Shown: piece after piece, positions 33,673 to 42,549 of the stretch
Position numbering within the stretch: position 1 is the stretch's first letter
Layout of the letters: each line of letters starts with the position of its first letter
NCBI RefSeq assembly: GCF_000378105.1
Contig: NZ_KB899251.1
Span: 124,001-188,000 of the forward strand
DNA from: Rubritalea marina DSM 17716
GTDB taxonomy: Bacteria; Verrucomicrobiota; Verrucomicrobiia; Verrucomicrobiales; Akkermansiaceae
Direction of reading: 5' to 3'
Length of the DNA: 64,000 nt
The notes under the pieces: generated by a model
The model's input: the letters and a program-made list of their open reading frames with translations, nothing else
Databases searched by the model: none
What the model was told of the DNA's origin: nothing
Made by a program: the position numbers and the translations under genes

Positions 33673-35082
33673 ATGCATATACTCTCTATTCCTACTCGCA
33701 TTGACCATGACTGGCATGTCGCTTGTGAAATGGAAATACTAACCAAGGCTATCAAGAAGGGTCATAAGGTGACAGCCGTTATCCCTCACTGGAGTCACGT
33801 TCTGGCTGATACAGTCGCCCCCTGTTATACCCCTGATGATTTAGAGACGGAGTCTAAGGCTTATGTGGATAAGATGAGTAGGGTGTATTCAATGGTCTCG
33901 GATTCAATCGAAGTCATTGAAGCTGAGCCTATCAAGTTTGAAGGAGAGTTTGAGGAATGGCTTCAAGATGTTTTTGAAAATATCGAATCATTAGGTGACT
34001 TGTCTGAGCAAACATTTCATGGGTTCGATGTGGGTTCAGCCGCTGTGTCGTCCTTTGTGTCATGGACGAGGCTATTAGATGTCTCTGTCAAGCAGGAGTG
34101 GGGGCGTTTGAGACCATTGCTCTGTTGCGCCTATGCTCAATATAGGCTCACATGCCAATACACGGATGCTTTGAATCCTAGGGTGGTACTTACGTTTAAT
34201 GGCCGGTTTGCCTCTAGTAGAGGAGTTCTACGCGCCTCGAGAGAAAAGAGGATCCATTGTTGGCTCCATGAGAGAGGCGCTGACAAGGCTAAGTATCACA
34301 TATTCAAAAACTATTTACCTCATGATCAGAAAGCTTTTCGAGCAAGTGTTCGTCGATGGTCGATGTTTCGCAGTAGATTTACATTAGCTTCTGCGGCAAA
34401 GAGCTTTTATGGAGCGAAGAGGCTAGGGGCTGACAAAGGCTGGGTCTCATTTGTTAAAGACCAAAATTTCAATGAACTACCGAAGGGGTGGGACGAGGAA
34501 AGACATAATGTTGTTATTTTTAACAGTTCTGAAGACGAATTTGTGGCAATTGGTAAGGAATGGGCCAACCCAATTTATTCGAGTCAATGTGAGGCAATTG
34601 ACCGGCTTCTATCAGATATTGATGATGAGAATATACATTTTTGGCTTCGGATGCACCCCAACTTAAAGGATGTGTGTGACCAAGAGCTGTTAAAATGGAA
34701 CCAGCTAGACGAGAAATATGATAATTTAACGGTTATTTCACCTGAATCTAAAGTGAGTAGTTATGCATTACTAGACGCGGCATCCAAAGTTTTGACGTTC
34801 GGTTCAACTATGGGGGCTGAAGCCTCCTATTGGGGGAAGCCGTCTGTCATAGCCGGAACAAGTTTTTATAAAGGCTTGAACGCCGCTCACGCACCAAGGT
34901 CTCATAATGGCGTAGTATCTATGATTGGCGATAAAAGTTTAACTTCTTCTGGGAAGAAAGGTGCGATCAAATATGGTGCATATGCTGGCGAATTTGGAAC
35001 TAGTATGGAATACGTTAAGGTTCACAGCTTTGAGGAAGTGGAGTACATGGGGCAGGAAATCCCTAAGCGGGCAGTTGGTTAA
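33673..35082 (+). CDS. capsule-type (KpsC/KpsS-like) or GT-B polysaccharide synthesis protein
   Basis: A 469-residue protein with two Rossmann-like halves. The C-terminal part (IHFWLRMHPNLKD, then SSYALLDAASKVLTFGSTMGAEASYWGKPSVIAG) is the donor-domain pattern of capsule synthesis proteins and CDP-glycerol-type transferases, in which His and Ser-Thr residues bind the nucleotide. The N-terminal half has ALNPRVVLTFNGRFASSRG. Possibly it transfers the activated nonulosonic acid or another linker sugar. It lies 16 bases after the PIG-L gene. Confidence 0.6.
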   Translation: MHILSIPTRIDHDWHVACEMEILTKAIKKGHKVTAVIPHWSHVLADTVAPCYTPDDLETESKAYVDKMSRVYSMVSDSIEVIEAEPIKFEGEFEEWLQDVFENIESLGDLSEQTFHGFDVGSAAVSSFVSWTRLLDVSVKQEWGRLRPLLCCAYAQYRLTCQYTDALNPRVVLTFNGRFASSRGVLRASREKRIHCWLHERGADKAKYHIFKNYLPHDQKAFRASVRRWSMFRSRFTLASAAKSFYGAKRLGADKGWVSFVKDQNFNELPKGWDEERHNVVIFNSSEDEFVAIGKEWANPIYSSQCEAIDRLLSDIDDENIHFWLRMHPNLKDVCDQELLKWNQLDEKYDNLTVISPESKVSSYALLDAASKVLTFGSTMGAEASYWGKPSVIAGTSFYKGLNAAHAPRSHNGVVSMIGDKSLTSSGKKGAIKYGAYAGEFGTSMEYVKVHSFEEVEYMGQEIPKRAVG

Positions 35083-35264
35083 GGGCTTGGCACTTTACTC
35101 TATACCTAGAGTGGCAAGTCCAATCTATAATATGGGAACGCTGATAGATCGGTCCAGAGCTGTCCAAGTTCGTCACAGGTTTGTATCTCAGAATGCTTTG
35201 ACAAGCTAGGGATAAGTAGTAGGTTTTTCACTCACATCAATGATGTTCAAATTAATTACAATTA

Positions 35265-37310
35265 ATGAATAAATTTCTTCCCTATTTTAAGCTAATATTG
35301 CCAGTGAAATGGCGCTTTATACTGGCCATTGTTGCGGGTATTATCTACGGAGTGGCCTCCGGTTTTGGTTTGCCCTTCATGGCTTCCAAAGTCTTTCCTT
35401 TGTTGTTCTCTTCCGATCAACAGGGGCTTGTCTTAGCAGTTGCTAGTAGCGACTTGAAGCCTGCTCATTATGACTTGGGAACCCAAGATGAGTTCACGCA
35501 CATTGAACGATTGTACACTAAAACTGCGGCCGAGACGTATGAGAAATTAGAAGAGGGCTCAGTTCTGTCCATTGATGGAACCTATTTAAGTCCGGGTTCC
35601 GAGATTAAGCAATCGATTGGGGATCTGTTTTATTTGAATGACTCAGATGAGTACAAGTCGATTCAACCAACCCTCTATTTTAAGAGCTCGCATCAGGAAT
35701 ACAAACCTATCACTCAAGAGGCTGAAAAAAAGAGTGATGGCTGGTTCTTGTTTGGAGTCGTAATGATGTTACCTGCTGTATTTTTGGTTCGTGGAATATC
35801 AGGTTTTACCAATACATATCAGATCACATACTGTGGTAACTTTGTTTTAGAGCACCTGCGTAAAGACGTGTTCAATAAGCTTCAGGAGCTAGACCTCTCA
35901 TTCTTTCAAAAGCATGGAACAGGTGATCTCATGACGAGAATTATGACCGAATCTGCTCGTTTGCAACAGATGCTCACATCAGCTGCGAATGATTTGATTA
36001 AGCAGCCTGTAACTTTTATAGCCGCTGTCAGTTCGCTTATCTACATGTCCATCCAGCAGAGTGAGATCGCCTTCATTCTAGTCTGTTTTGCAGTGATTCC
36101 TGCAGCAATCTATCCTGTAAGGAAGCTATCTAAGCGGATGATGGAGAAAATGCGTATTGGTGCTATGGGGGAAGGGGAATTGGGGAACTGTGTGCAGGAA
36201 AACCTCATGGCGGTCAGGGACGTTAGATCGTTCAATTTAGAAGAGCGTGAAAAGTCTAAATTTAAAGTGATTCTTGATGACTTTTTTAGAATGATTATGA
36301 AGATGACCAAATACCGAGCCTTCATAAACCCGTCTGTGGAGTTTATTACAGCAGTAGGGGTGTCAGTCGCCATTTATTACTCAGCACAAAACGGTCTGAC
36401 TCTAGAGAAAGTTCTACCACTTATTTTTGCTCTGTATATGAGTTATGAGCCGATTAAGCGGATGGGAGCCTTACAGAATCAATTAGTATTGGGTGCTGTT
36501 GCTATTGAGCGTTTGGAGGGTGTGCTTAATGCAGAAGTGGGGGTGAAAGACCCAGAAAATCCGAAGGTGTTACCGCAGCTGAGTGGTAAGATTTCTTTCC
36601 GCAATGTATTATTTAATTACGAAGAAGGTGAGCCAGCGTTGAATCGTGTAAATGCAGAAATTGCACCAGGTGAAATTGTTGCTCTCGTCGGTCCTAGTGG
36701 GGCCGGGAAATCAACTTTTACTCATTTGATTTCTAGATCCTACGATTTTGAAGAGGGGCACCTCTTATTCGATGAGCTAGATGTTCGTGATTATAAATTA
36801 CATGACTTACGAGCCAATGTATCCGTTGTCTCGCAGGATCCATACTTATTCAACGACACTGTAGAGAACAATATCCGGTTAGGCAAACTTGATGCTAGTG
36901 AAGAAGAAATCCGTGAAGCGGCGCGATTAGCGCACTGCCATGAGTTTATTGAAAAATTGCCAAATAGTTACCATACTATTGTGGGTGAAAAAGCAACGCG
37001 CCTTTCAGGAGGGCAGCGTCAGCGCTTGGCAATTGCACGGGCTTTCTTAAAAGACTCCCCAATTCTTATTTTGGACGAAGCCACTTCGGCTCTGGATGCT
37101 GAAAGTGAGCAGGCTGTTCAGGGGGCGCTTGAGGAACTTGTCCGAGGAAGGACTACGCTCATTATTGCCCATCGATTTAGCTCAATCAAGATTGCGCACC
37201 GCATCTTGGTTTTTGATGCTGGTAAAATAGTTGCCGAGGGAACTCATGAGGAGCTCATGTTGGAGAGCGATTTATACAAGAGCTTGCACGAAAAGCAAAT
37301 TCTTGACTAG
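35265..37310 (+). CDS. MsbA-like ABC exporter (fused permease and ATPase) with a large extra loop
   Basis: A half-transporter with six membrane helices and one nucleotide-binding domain (681 residues, against ~580 usual). Walker A GPSGAGKST is at ~476-484, the signature LSGGQ at 580-584, Walker B ILILDEATSALD follows, then the H-loop IIAHRFSS. Between helices 1 and 2 there is a hydrophilic insertion, roughly residues 50-155, predicted to be periplasmic, which accounts for the extra length. It likely flips a lipid-linked sugar or lipid A-core. It lies 182 bases after the capsule-type gene and heads the last polysaccharide segment. Confidence 0.88.
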   Translation: MNKFLPYFKLILPVKWRFILAIVAGIIYGVASGFGLPFMASKVFPLLFSSDQQGLVLAVASSDLKPAHYDLGTQDEFTHIERLYTKTAAETYEKLEEGSVLSIDGTYLSPGSEIKQSIGDLFYLNDSDEYKSIQPTLYFKSSHQEYKPITQEAEKKSDGWFLFGVVMMLPAVFLVRGISGFTNTYQITYCGNFVLEHLRKDVFNKLQELDLSFFQKHGTGDLMTRIMTESARLQQMLTSAANDLIKQPVTFIAAVSSLIYMSIQQSEIAFILVCFAVIPAAIYPVRKLSKRMMEKMRIGAMGEGELGNCVQENLMAVRDVRSFNLEEREKSKFKVILDDFFRMIMKMTKYRAFINPSVEFITAVGVSVAIYYSAQNGLTLEKVLPLIFALYMSYEPIKRMGALQNQLVLGAVAIERLEGVLNAEVGVKDPENPKVLPQLSGKISFRNVLFNYEEGEPALNRVNAEIAPGEIVALVGPSGAGKSTFTHLISRSYDFEEGHLLFDELDVRDYKLHDLRANVSVVSQDPYLFNDTVENNIRLGKLDASEEEIREAARLAHCHEFIEKLPNSYHTIVGEKATRLSGGQRQRLAIARAFLKDSPILILDEATSALDAESEQAVQGALEELVRGRTTLIIAHRFSSIKIAHRILVFDAGKIVAEGTHEELMLESDLYKSLHEKQILD

Positions 37311-37344
37311 GTATTAAATACTGCAATGTAGTGAATCAAACTCC

Positions 37345-38361
37345 ATGAATCAAGAGATCATTTATCGCGCACTTGAAGACCCTGCGGGTCGGGAATCTCT
37401 CTGTGTATACGCATCTTACGATGCCAAGAGTCGGGTGCAGAAATATGTGTACCATCAGCTTGATCGGATAATCGATGAGCTGGGTGCCCATGTGGTCTTT
37501 GTGACAACTTCGGAGGAGTTAGATGAAAAAGACAAAGAGAAGCTCTCTGCGATGGGGGTTTCTGTGATTCACCGGAAAAATATTGGCTACGATTTTAAGT
37601 CATACTATACTGGGTTTCAGCAATTTGAAGCTAGGCTCGGACAGTTTCGTAGTATCTTTCACTGTAACGATAGCGTGTATGGTCCATTTGCCTCATTAAA
37701 ATCGGTCTGTGACCGGATGAGAAAAACTGGGTTCGATGTATGGGGAATGACGGACAGCTGGCAAATAAACTACCACATCCAATCCTACTTTGTTTGTTTT
37801 ACTGAGGTTGTATTTGAGGCTCTGAGAGAATTTTGGGCAGCTTACGATTTTAAGTGTGACTACGACACAGTCATCCACTGTGGAGAGGTTGGTATGAGCC
37901 AATTCATGGTAGAGAAGGGTTTTTGTGTTGGAGCAGCTTTCCCTGTTGAAAAACATATTGCCCCGTACTTGGTGAAGGTTGAGAATGAAGAAACGAATGC
38001 GCATACATGTATGCGTGCTATGGCCAAGCCAAGGTGGTACTCGATCACTCACAGGGCGATGACTATTAATCCTTCGTTTGCTCTATGGAAACCATTTTGC
38101 CGAGCTGGCAATCCATTCTTAAAAAAGAAGATGCTCATAGATTGGAGTAATCAGGGGCTACATTCAGGAGATTGGCTCAATGTCATTGATGACAAGTATC
38201 TTTATGCTAAATCGATTACACAGGCCAGTATTCATCGAGATAGGCCTGCATTAGTAGGAAGATTAAAGCCAAAAAAGTATTACTTTTTTGTCAATCCTGT
38301 GAAGTTTCTCAATTATACCAAAAATTGGGCACTATTCATGCGAGGCCTTGTGTCTGATTGA
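37345..38361 (+). CDS. RgpF-like (rhamnan synthesis F family) protein
   Basis: The family PF05045 acts in rhamnose-containing polysaccharide assembly. Motifs are HRKNIGYDFKSYYTGFQQF, IFHCNDSVYGPFASL and a MTDSWQINYHIQSYFVCF stretch. A 338-residue soluble protein with no membrane span. As the island also makes dTDP-rhamnose, it is probably a rhamnosyl- or related transferase. The gene starts 34 bases after the ABC exporter stop. Confidence 0.8.
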   Translation: MNQEIIYRALEDPAGRESLCVYASYDAKSRVQKYVYHQLDRIIDELGAHVVFVTTSEELDEKDKEKLSAMGVSVIHRKNIGYDFKSYYTGFQQFEARLGQFRSIFHCNDSVYGPFASLKSVCDRMRKTGFDVWGMTDSWQINYHIQSYFVCFTEVVFEALREFWAAYDFKCDYDTVIHCGEVGMSQFMVEKGFCVGAAFPVEKHIAPYLVKVENEETNAHTCMRAMAKPRWYSITHRAMTINPSFALWKPFCRAGNPFLKKKMLIDWSNQGLHSGDWLNVIDDKYLYAKSITQASIHRDRPALVGRLKPKKYYFFVNPVKFLNYTKNWALFMRGLVSD

Positions 38362-38424
38362 AATTTCGAAGATCGAGTGTTGCTGTTTGTCGGAGGAATG
38401 GCTACTGATGTTTCATATTAGTTT

Positions 38425-39321
38425 ATGAAGATCACGGCGATTATTGATAGCTACAACTCGGCTCCGTATTTAGCAGAGGCGATTCAGAGTGTGCTGGATC
38501 AGACGCGCCAGCCAGACGAGTTTATCGTGGTGGATGATGAGTCGCCAGATGAGTCTGTAAGCATTGCACGAGAGATGCTGAAGGAGGTCTCTTGGGCTAG
38601 AGTGGTAGAGAAGAAAAATGGTGGGCAGCTGAGTTGCGTGAGTGAGGGTATTGTTCACTCCACTGGAGATCTTGTAGCCTTGTTAGATAGTGACGATATT
38701 TGGCATGAAAACCATCTCGAGCTTGCGGAGAAGCAGTTTTTGAATGAGCCAAAGCTAAGTTTATATTTTTCCGCCAGTAAGGAGTTTGGAGAAGGGGACA
38801 AGAACCTATATCGGAGCTATTGTCCTAAGCTCATTGGTCAGACGACAGTCCTTACTGCAGTCGGTAATTCATATGTTGGCGGATTGAATTCTGCTCTTGT
38901 GGCTCGAGCTGCGGATCTAAAGCCGTACTTGCCTTTACCCCGAGATCTCGAAAAGGACTGGGTTGTCAATGCTGATAACATTACGATTTGGCTCACTTCA
39001 TTGAGTGGTGGCTATAAGTATGCATCGGATGAGGTCACCGTGAAGTATCGCGTGCACCCTACAAACAATCACAAAGCTCTTTCTAAGCATCCGGCACGCA
39101 TACATCGAAAGGCGGCGACGGCCCGTTTTTTTGAATATTGTCGTAGTGTTTTTTCCATTCCTGCAGATTTTGGTAAACTTTTACCGCAAGAATATAGGGC
39201 ACATCCTAATCGGACGAAGGAGCTGAAGAAGGAGTATCTCAAAGCACTGGGCAAAGTTTCCCATGCGATTGGGATACGCGCGACGCTAGAAGCATACATC
39301 CGAATTCAACTAGCGAAGTGA
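38425..39321 (+). CDS. glycosyltransferase family 2
   Basis: A GT-A enzyme that uses a nucleotide-sugar donor. It opens with ITAIIDSYNSAPYLAEAIQS, has FIVVDDESPDES (donor binding) and the metal-binding LVALLDSDDIW DxD motif. It is soluble and 298 residues long. It is the first of four adjacent GT2-type genes (38425-41619) that are nearly contiguous, with gaps of one base, a 4-base overlap and 6 bases. Confidence 0.88.
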   Translation: MKITAIIDSYNSAPYLAEAIQSVLDQTRQPDEFIVVDDESPDESVSIAREMLKEVSWARVVEKKNGGQLSCVSEGIVHSTGDLVALLDSDDIWHENHLELAEKQFLNEPKLSLYFSASKEFGEGDKNLYRSYCPKLIGQTTVLTAVGNSYVGGLNSALVARAADLKPYLPLPRDLEKDWVVNADNITIWLTSLSGGYKYASDEVTVKYRVHPTNNHKALSKHPARIHRKAATARFFEYCRSVFSIPADFGKLLPQEYRAHPNRTKELKKEYLKALGKVSHAIGIRATLEAYIRIQLAK

Positions 39322-39322
39322 T

Positions 39323-40081
39323 ATGTTGGAGGTTTCAGCAGTTTTAATCACCCGTGATGACGGAGAGCGTGTTGCAACATTGGCTCGCCACCTTTTGGGA
39401 TTTGTCGCTGAGGTGGTTGTACTCATTGATGACCGTAGTGGGCGGGAGGTGGATGCCGCGTTGTCTCAGATAGAGCGCTGTAGGTATGAGCGGTATAAGT
39501 TTGAGGGTTTTGGGCCAGCTAAGCGGAAGGTGGTAGGTTTGGCTCGTTACGATTGGATTTTTTCGATTGATTCGGATGAATGGCCAGACGAGGAATGTGT
39601 TAGATCGCTTCAGTCGCTGGATGTTACGAGCCCTCAAGTGTATCGCTTTAAGAGACTGAATCATTATTGTGGAAGGCCTATCCGTGGCTGCGGCTGGTAT
39701 CCTGACTGGGTAGTTCGTCTATTCCATCGATCAGTGGCAAATTTCAGTGATGATATTGTGCATGAATCCGTGAAGCCGAAGACTTCGAGTATGGAAGTTC
39801 GCGAGCTAGAGGGGCACATTTTACATTATTCGTTTAATGGGAGTCATGAGTTGCTGCAGAAGTTAATCCAGTATACCAGTTTGTACGCGGAGAATTACCA
39901 GGGTAAGCCAAAGCCTGTGTTACTCATACTGTTGAGGGCAAAATTTGCTTTTATAAAGTTCTACTTCTTCAAGAAGGGGATTTGTTTTGGCCGCGACGGA
40001 TTCATTATTTCACTGATGAATGCGGGTGGGGTATTCCATAAACATTGGCGAGCTGCTGAAATAGCAAGGGAGCGTAAATGA
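39323..40081 (+). CDS. glycosyltransferase family 2, WaaE/KdtX-like
   Basis: A short GT2 enzyme of the LPS-core beta-glucosyltransferase type. It has SAVLITRDDGERVATLARHL, DWIFSIDSDEWPDEE (DxD) and the typical CGRPIRGCGWYPDWVVRLFH followed by VHESVKP. It is 252 residues long, starts one base after the previous gene, and the next gene begins inside its last codons (ATGA overlap). Confidence 0.86.
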   Translation: MLEVSAVLITRDDGERVATLARHLLGFVAEVVVLIDDRSGREVDAALSQIERCRYERYKFEGFGPAKRKVVGLARYDWIFSIDSDEWPDEECVRSLQSLDVTSPQVYRFKRLNHYCGRPIRGCGWYPDWVVRLFHRSVANFSDDIVHESVKPKTSSMEVRELEGHILHYSFNGSHELLQKLIQYTSLYAENYQGKPKPVLLILLRAKFAFIKFYFFKKGICFGRDGFIISLMNAGGVFHKHWRAAEIARERK

Positions 40082-40869
40082 AGGTTGCAGTCATTATATC
40101 TACCTACAATTGGCCGCAAGCGTTAGATCTCTGCCTGGCATCTCTAGCTAAGCAAGTTCACAAGCCTGATGAGGTGATCATCGGTGATGATGGCTCTGCG
40201 GCTGAAACAAGATCAGTGATCGATAGTTGGTGCTCTGAGCTCAACATCATTCATGAATGGCAGGAGGATACTGGGTTCAGGCTTGCTCGGAGCAGGAATC
40301 TGACTTTGCGAAAAGTCACAGCTGAATATGTCATTTGTATTGATGGAGACATGGTAGCTCACAGGGACTTTGTGGCAGACCATGTGGCTTATGCAAAGAA
40401 AGGGAGTTTCGTGCAAGGATCACGGGTTCTTCTGAATGACCGTTTTAGCAAGCAGATGATGCGAGATCCGAAGGCCTGGTCATGGGATCAAGCTGCTATT
40501 GAGGGTGGCGTATTAGGGAATGCTAAAAACCTCCTTCGTAAACCTTGGGCCACCAAGCTCATTGGGCTCCAAGCAAAAGCGACGGCGAAGAACACACGCA
40601 CCTGCAATATGGCATTTTGGAGAGACGACCTCTATGCTGTGAATGGGTTTGACAACCGTTATGAGGGATGGGGGCGTGAGGATAGTGATCTTGCGTGGAG
40701 GCTGGTGAATTATGGGGTGAAACGTCGCAAGCTGAAGTTTTCAGCAGTGGCGTTACACATCTACCACCCAGAAGAGTCCAGGGAGGCACTCCCAGAAAAT
40801 GATAAGCTACTCGAGCGCGTCTTGAATGATAAAACATACTACCGCTGCGAGAGTGGGATTGAGGAATAA
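40078..40869 (+). CDS. glycosyltransferase family 2 with galactosyltransferase-type C-terminus
   Basis: The N-terminal GT2 domain reads VAVIISTYNWPQALDLCLASL, VIIGDDGSAAETR and YVICIDGDMVAHRDFV (DxD). The C-terminal region (NGFDNRYEGWGREDSDLAWRL) is the Glyco_transf_7C motif of N-acetyllactosamine-type galactosyltransferases. Its 263 residues are normal for this subgroup. It overlaps the previous gene by 4 bases. Confidence 0.88.
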   Translation: MKVAVIISTYNWPQALDLCLASLAKQVHKPDEVIIGDDGSAAETRSVIDSWCSELNIIHEWQEDTGFRLARSRNLTLRKVTAEYVICIDGDMVAHRDFVADHVAYAKKGSFVQGSRVLLNDRFSKQMMRDPKAWSWDQAAIEGGVLGNAKNLLRKPWATKLIGLQAKATAKNTRTCNMAFWRDDLYAVNGFDNRYEGWGREDSDLAWRLVNYGVKRRKLKFSAVALHIYHPEESREALPENDKLLERVLNDKTYYRCESGIEE

Positions 40870-40875
40870 AAGGTA

Positions 40876-41619
40876 ATGGATACAGTATCATTGGTAATCA
40901 CGAGCTGTGCTCGAATGGATTTATTAGAGCAGACACTTGCGAGCTTTCATCAGTGGAATTCTTATCCTCTGAGCCAGGTGATCGTGACTGAAGATTCACC
41001 CTATGGCGAGCAAGCGCAGGCCTTACTCGACCAGTACGATTGGGGCTGCCCAGTGACATTGATTTCTAATGGTCAGCGCATTGGTCAGCTTGCTAGTATC
41101 GATAAAGCGTATGCCGCGAATACTTCGGATTATGTCTTTCACTGTGAGGATGATTGGGAGTTTCTTCGTTCTGGATTTATTGAGGACTCGCTGGAGGTAC
41201 TTAAGAAGGATACGCAGGCCTTTTGTGTGTGGGTGCGTGCGCGAGATGACTTTCCAGATGCATTATTCTCTGGAGAAGAATATTTGGACGCTGACGGTAA
41301 GGTGGTGGGTGAATTGGTGGTGAAAGAGATATGTTCTTTCAATCCATCGCTGCGTCGGGCGGTTGATTTTCCTAAGTTCCTACCACTAGCTCGCTTCAAG
41401 GAGGAAATTGAGCTCGGGATATCCCGTGTGCTCGAGGATGCCAACATGCATTCGGTTCTACTCTTTGATTCTGCGACTGCTCACATTGGGTGGCACCGCA
41501 GGCTCGATTCGAATTCCCAAGATAAGTCTCAATTTGTTTACGATTTGAAGGATCGATTCAAGCGCTTGAAGTCACGGATCTACAAGTGGACCAAGTCCGG
41601 GCATTATAAAGACCGCTAG
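40876..41619 (+). CDS. GT2-like glycosyltransferase
   Basis: A 247-residue GT-A-like protein: SLVITSCARMDLLEQTLASF, QVIVTEDSPYGEQAQ and YVFHCEDDWEF, where the DxD motif appears as EDDW. The C-terminal half is less typical. It is the last gene of the polysaccharide island, 6 bases after the previous transferase gene. A CCAAGG/CCTTGG hairpin at 41665-41681 separates it from yaaA. It may transfer the terminal residue. Confidence 0.72.
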   Translation: MDTVSLVITSCARMDLLEQTLASFHQWNSYPLSQVIVTEDSPYGEQAQALLDQYDWGCPVTLISNGQRIGQLASIDKAYAANTSDYVFHCEDDWEFLRSGFIEDSLEVLKKDTQAFCVWVRARDDFPDALFSGEEYLDADGKVVGELVVKEICSFNPSLRRAVDFPKFLPLARFKEEIELGISRVLEDANMHSVLLFDSATAHIGWHRRLDSNSQDKSQFVYDLKDRFKRLKSRIYKWTKSGHYKDR

Positions 41620-41664
41620 CGCTCTGATATTGCTGGTGAGGCATTAGTTAATGGGTTCTGCTTG

Positions 41665-41681
41665 CCAAGGTAAAGCCTTGG
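41665..41681. promoter_or_regulatory. small hairpin or palindrome before yaaA
   Basis: CCAAGG (41665-41670) and CCTTGG (41676-41681) form a 6-bp stem with a 5-base TAAAG loop, 15 bases upstream of the yaaA start. No T-run follows, so it is not a clear terminator. It could be an operator or a 5' leader hairpin. Confidence 0.25.
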
Positions 41682-41696
41682 GGGCTAAGTCATAGC

Positions 41697-42470
41697 ATGA
41701 TCATCTTACTTTCCCCTGCGAAGTCGCTCGATTATTCATCGGAATTCCCTGCTACGGAGTCTAGTTTGCCGCGTTTGATTGACGATTCTGAGGAATTGGT
41801 GCAGCGCCTGCGCCAGCTGAGCGAGGCGGAGCTTGGTTCTTTAATGTCGATTAGCGACAAGTTAGCAACGCTGAATGTTGAGCGCTATGTGCAGTGGGAG
41901 CGTGATTTTACCCAAGAGAATAGCCGCCCAGCTTTGTTTGCATTTACGGGGGATGTGTACCAAGGGATTGATTTTGCTTCATGGTCTGCCGAGGAGTTTG
42001 ATGCTGCGCAGCAAAGTATTCGCATCCTTTCGGGCTTGTATGGTGTGCTTCGCCCTTTGGATGCGATGCAGCCGTATCGATTGGAGATGGGAACGAAGCT
42101 TGAGAATGCTCGGGGAAAGAACCTTTACGAGTTCTGGGGCAATAAGGTTACTGAGCTTTTGAATCAAGATTTAGAAAATAGTGGCTCATCACTGGTGGTG
42201 AATTTAGCTTCGAACGAGTACTTCAAGTCGGTGAAGAAGAAGTCTTTGAATGGTGAACTTGTGAGCCCCGTATTCAAGGATGAGAAGAACGGAACATACA
42301 AGGTGATTTCCTTTTACGCCAAAAAGGCTCGGGGTATGATGGCTGATTATATTGTGCGTCATGGAATCACCGAGGTGGCACAGTTGAAAGGTTTCAATAC
42401 CGCGGGCTATTACTACGATGAGGCGAGCTCCAAGCCCGATGCTCCAGTCTTCTTGAGAGACGAGCAGTAG
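41697..42470 (+). CDS. yaaA: YaaA/DUF328 peroxide-stress response protein
   Basis: The family limits intracellular iron and hydrogen-peroxide damage in E. coli; the biochemistry is not fully defined. The opening MIILLSPAKSLDYSS, the central AFTGDVYQGIDFAS and the GLYGVLRPLDAMQPYRLEMG stretch are diagnostic. Its 257 residues match the family. The gene ends in a strong bidirectional terminator shared with argF. Confidence 0.93.
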   Translation: MIILLSPAKSLDYSSEFPATESSLPRLIDDSEELVQRLRQLSEAELGSLMSISDKLATLNVERYVQWERDFTQENSRPALFAFTGDVYQGIDFASWSAEEFDAAQQSIRILSGLYGVLRPLDAMQPYRLEMGTKLENARGKNLYEFWGNKVTELLNQDLENSGSSLVVNLASNEYFKSVKKKSLNGELVSPVFKDEKNGTYKVISFYAKKARGMMADYIVRHGITEVAQLKGFNTAGYYYDEASSKPDAPVFLRDEQ

Positions 42471-42485
42471 AATTGTCTTTAAAAG

Positions 42486-42524
42486 AAAAGGCCCTGAATC
42501 GCGAGATGTGATTCAGGGCCTTTT
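42486..42524. terminator. bidirectional intrinsic terminator between yaaA and argF
   Basis: A perfect 15-bp stem AAAAGGCCCTGAATC (42486-42500) / GATTCAGGGCCTTTT (42510-42524) with a 9-base loop. The A-run on one side and the T-run on the other serve both convergent genes. Confidence 0.88.
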
Positions 42525-42549
42525 GCGTGATTAGAAAGGTTGAACAATT

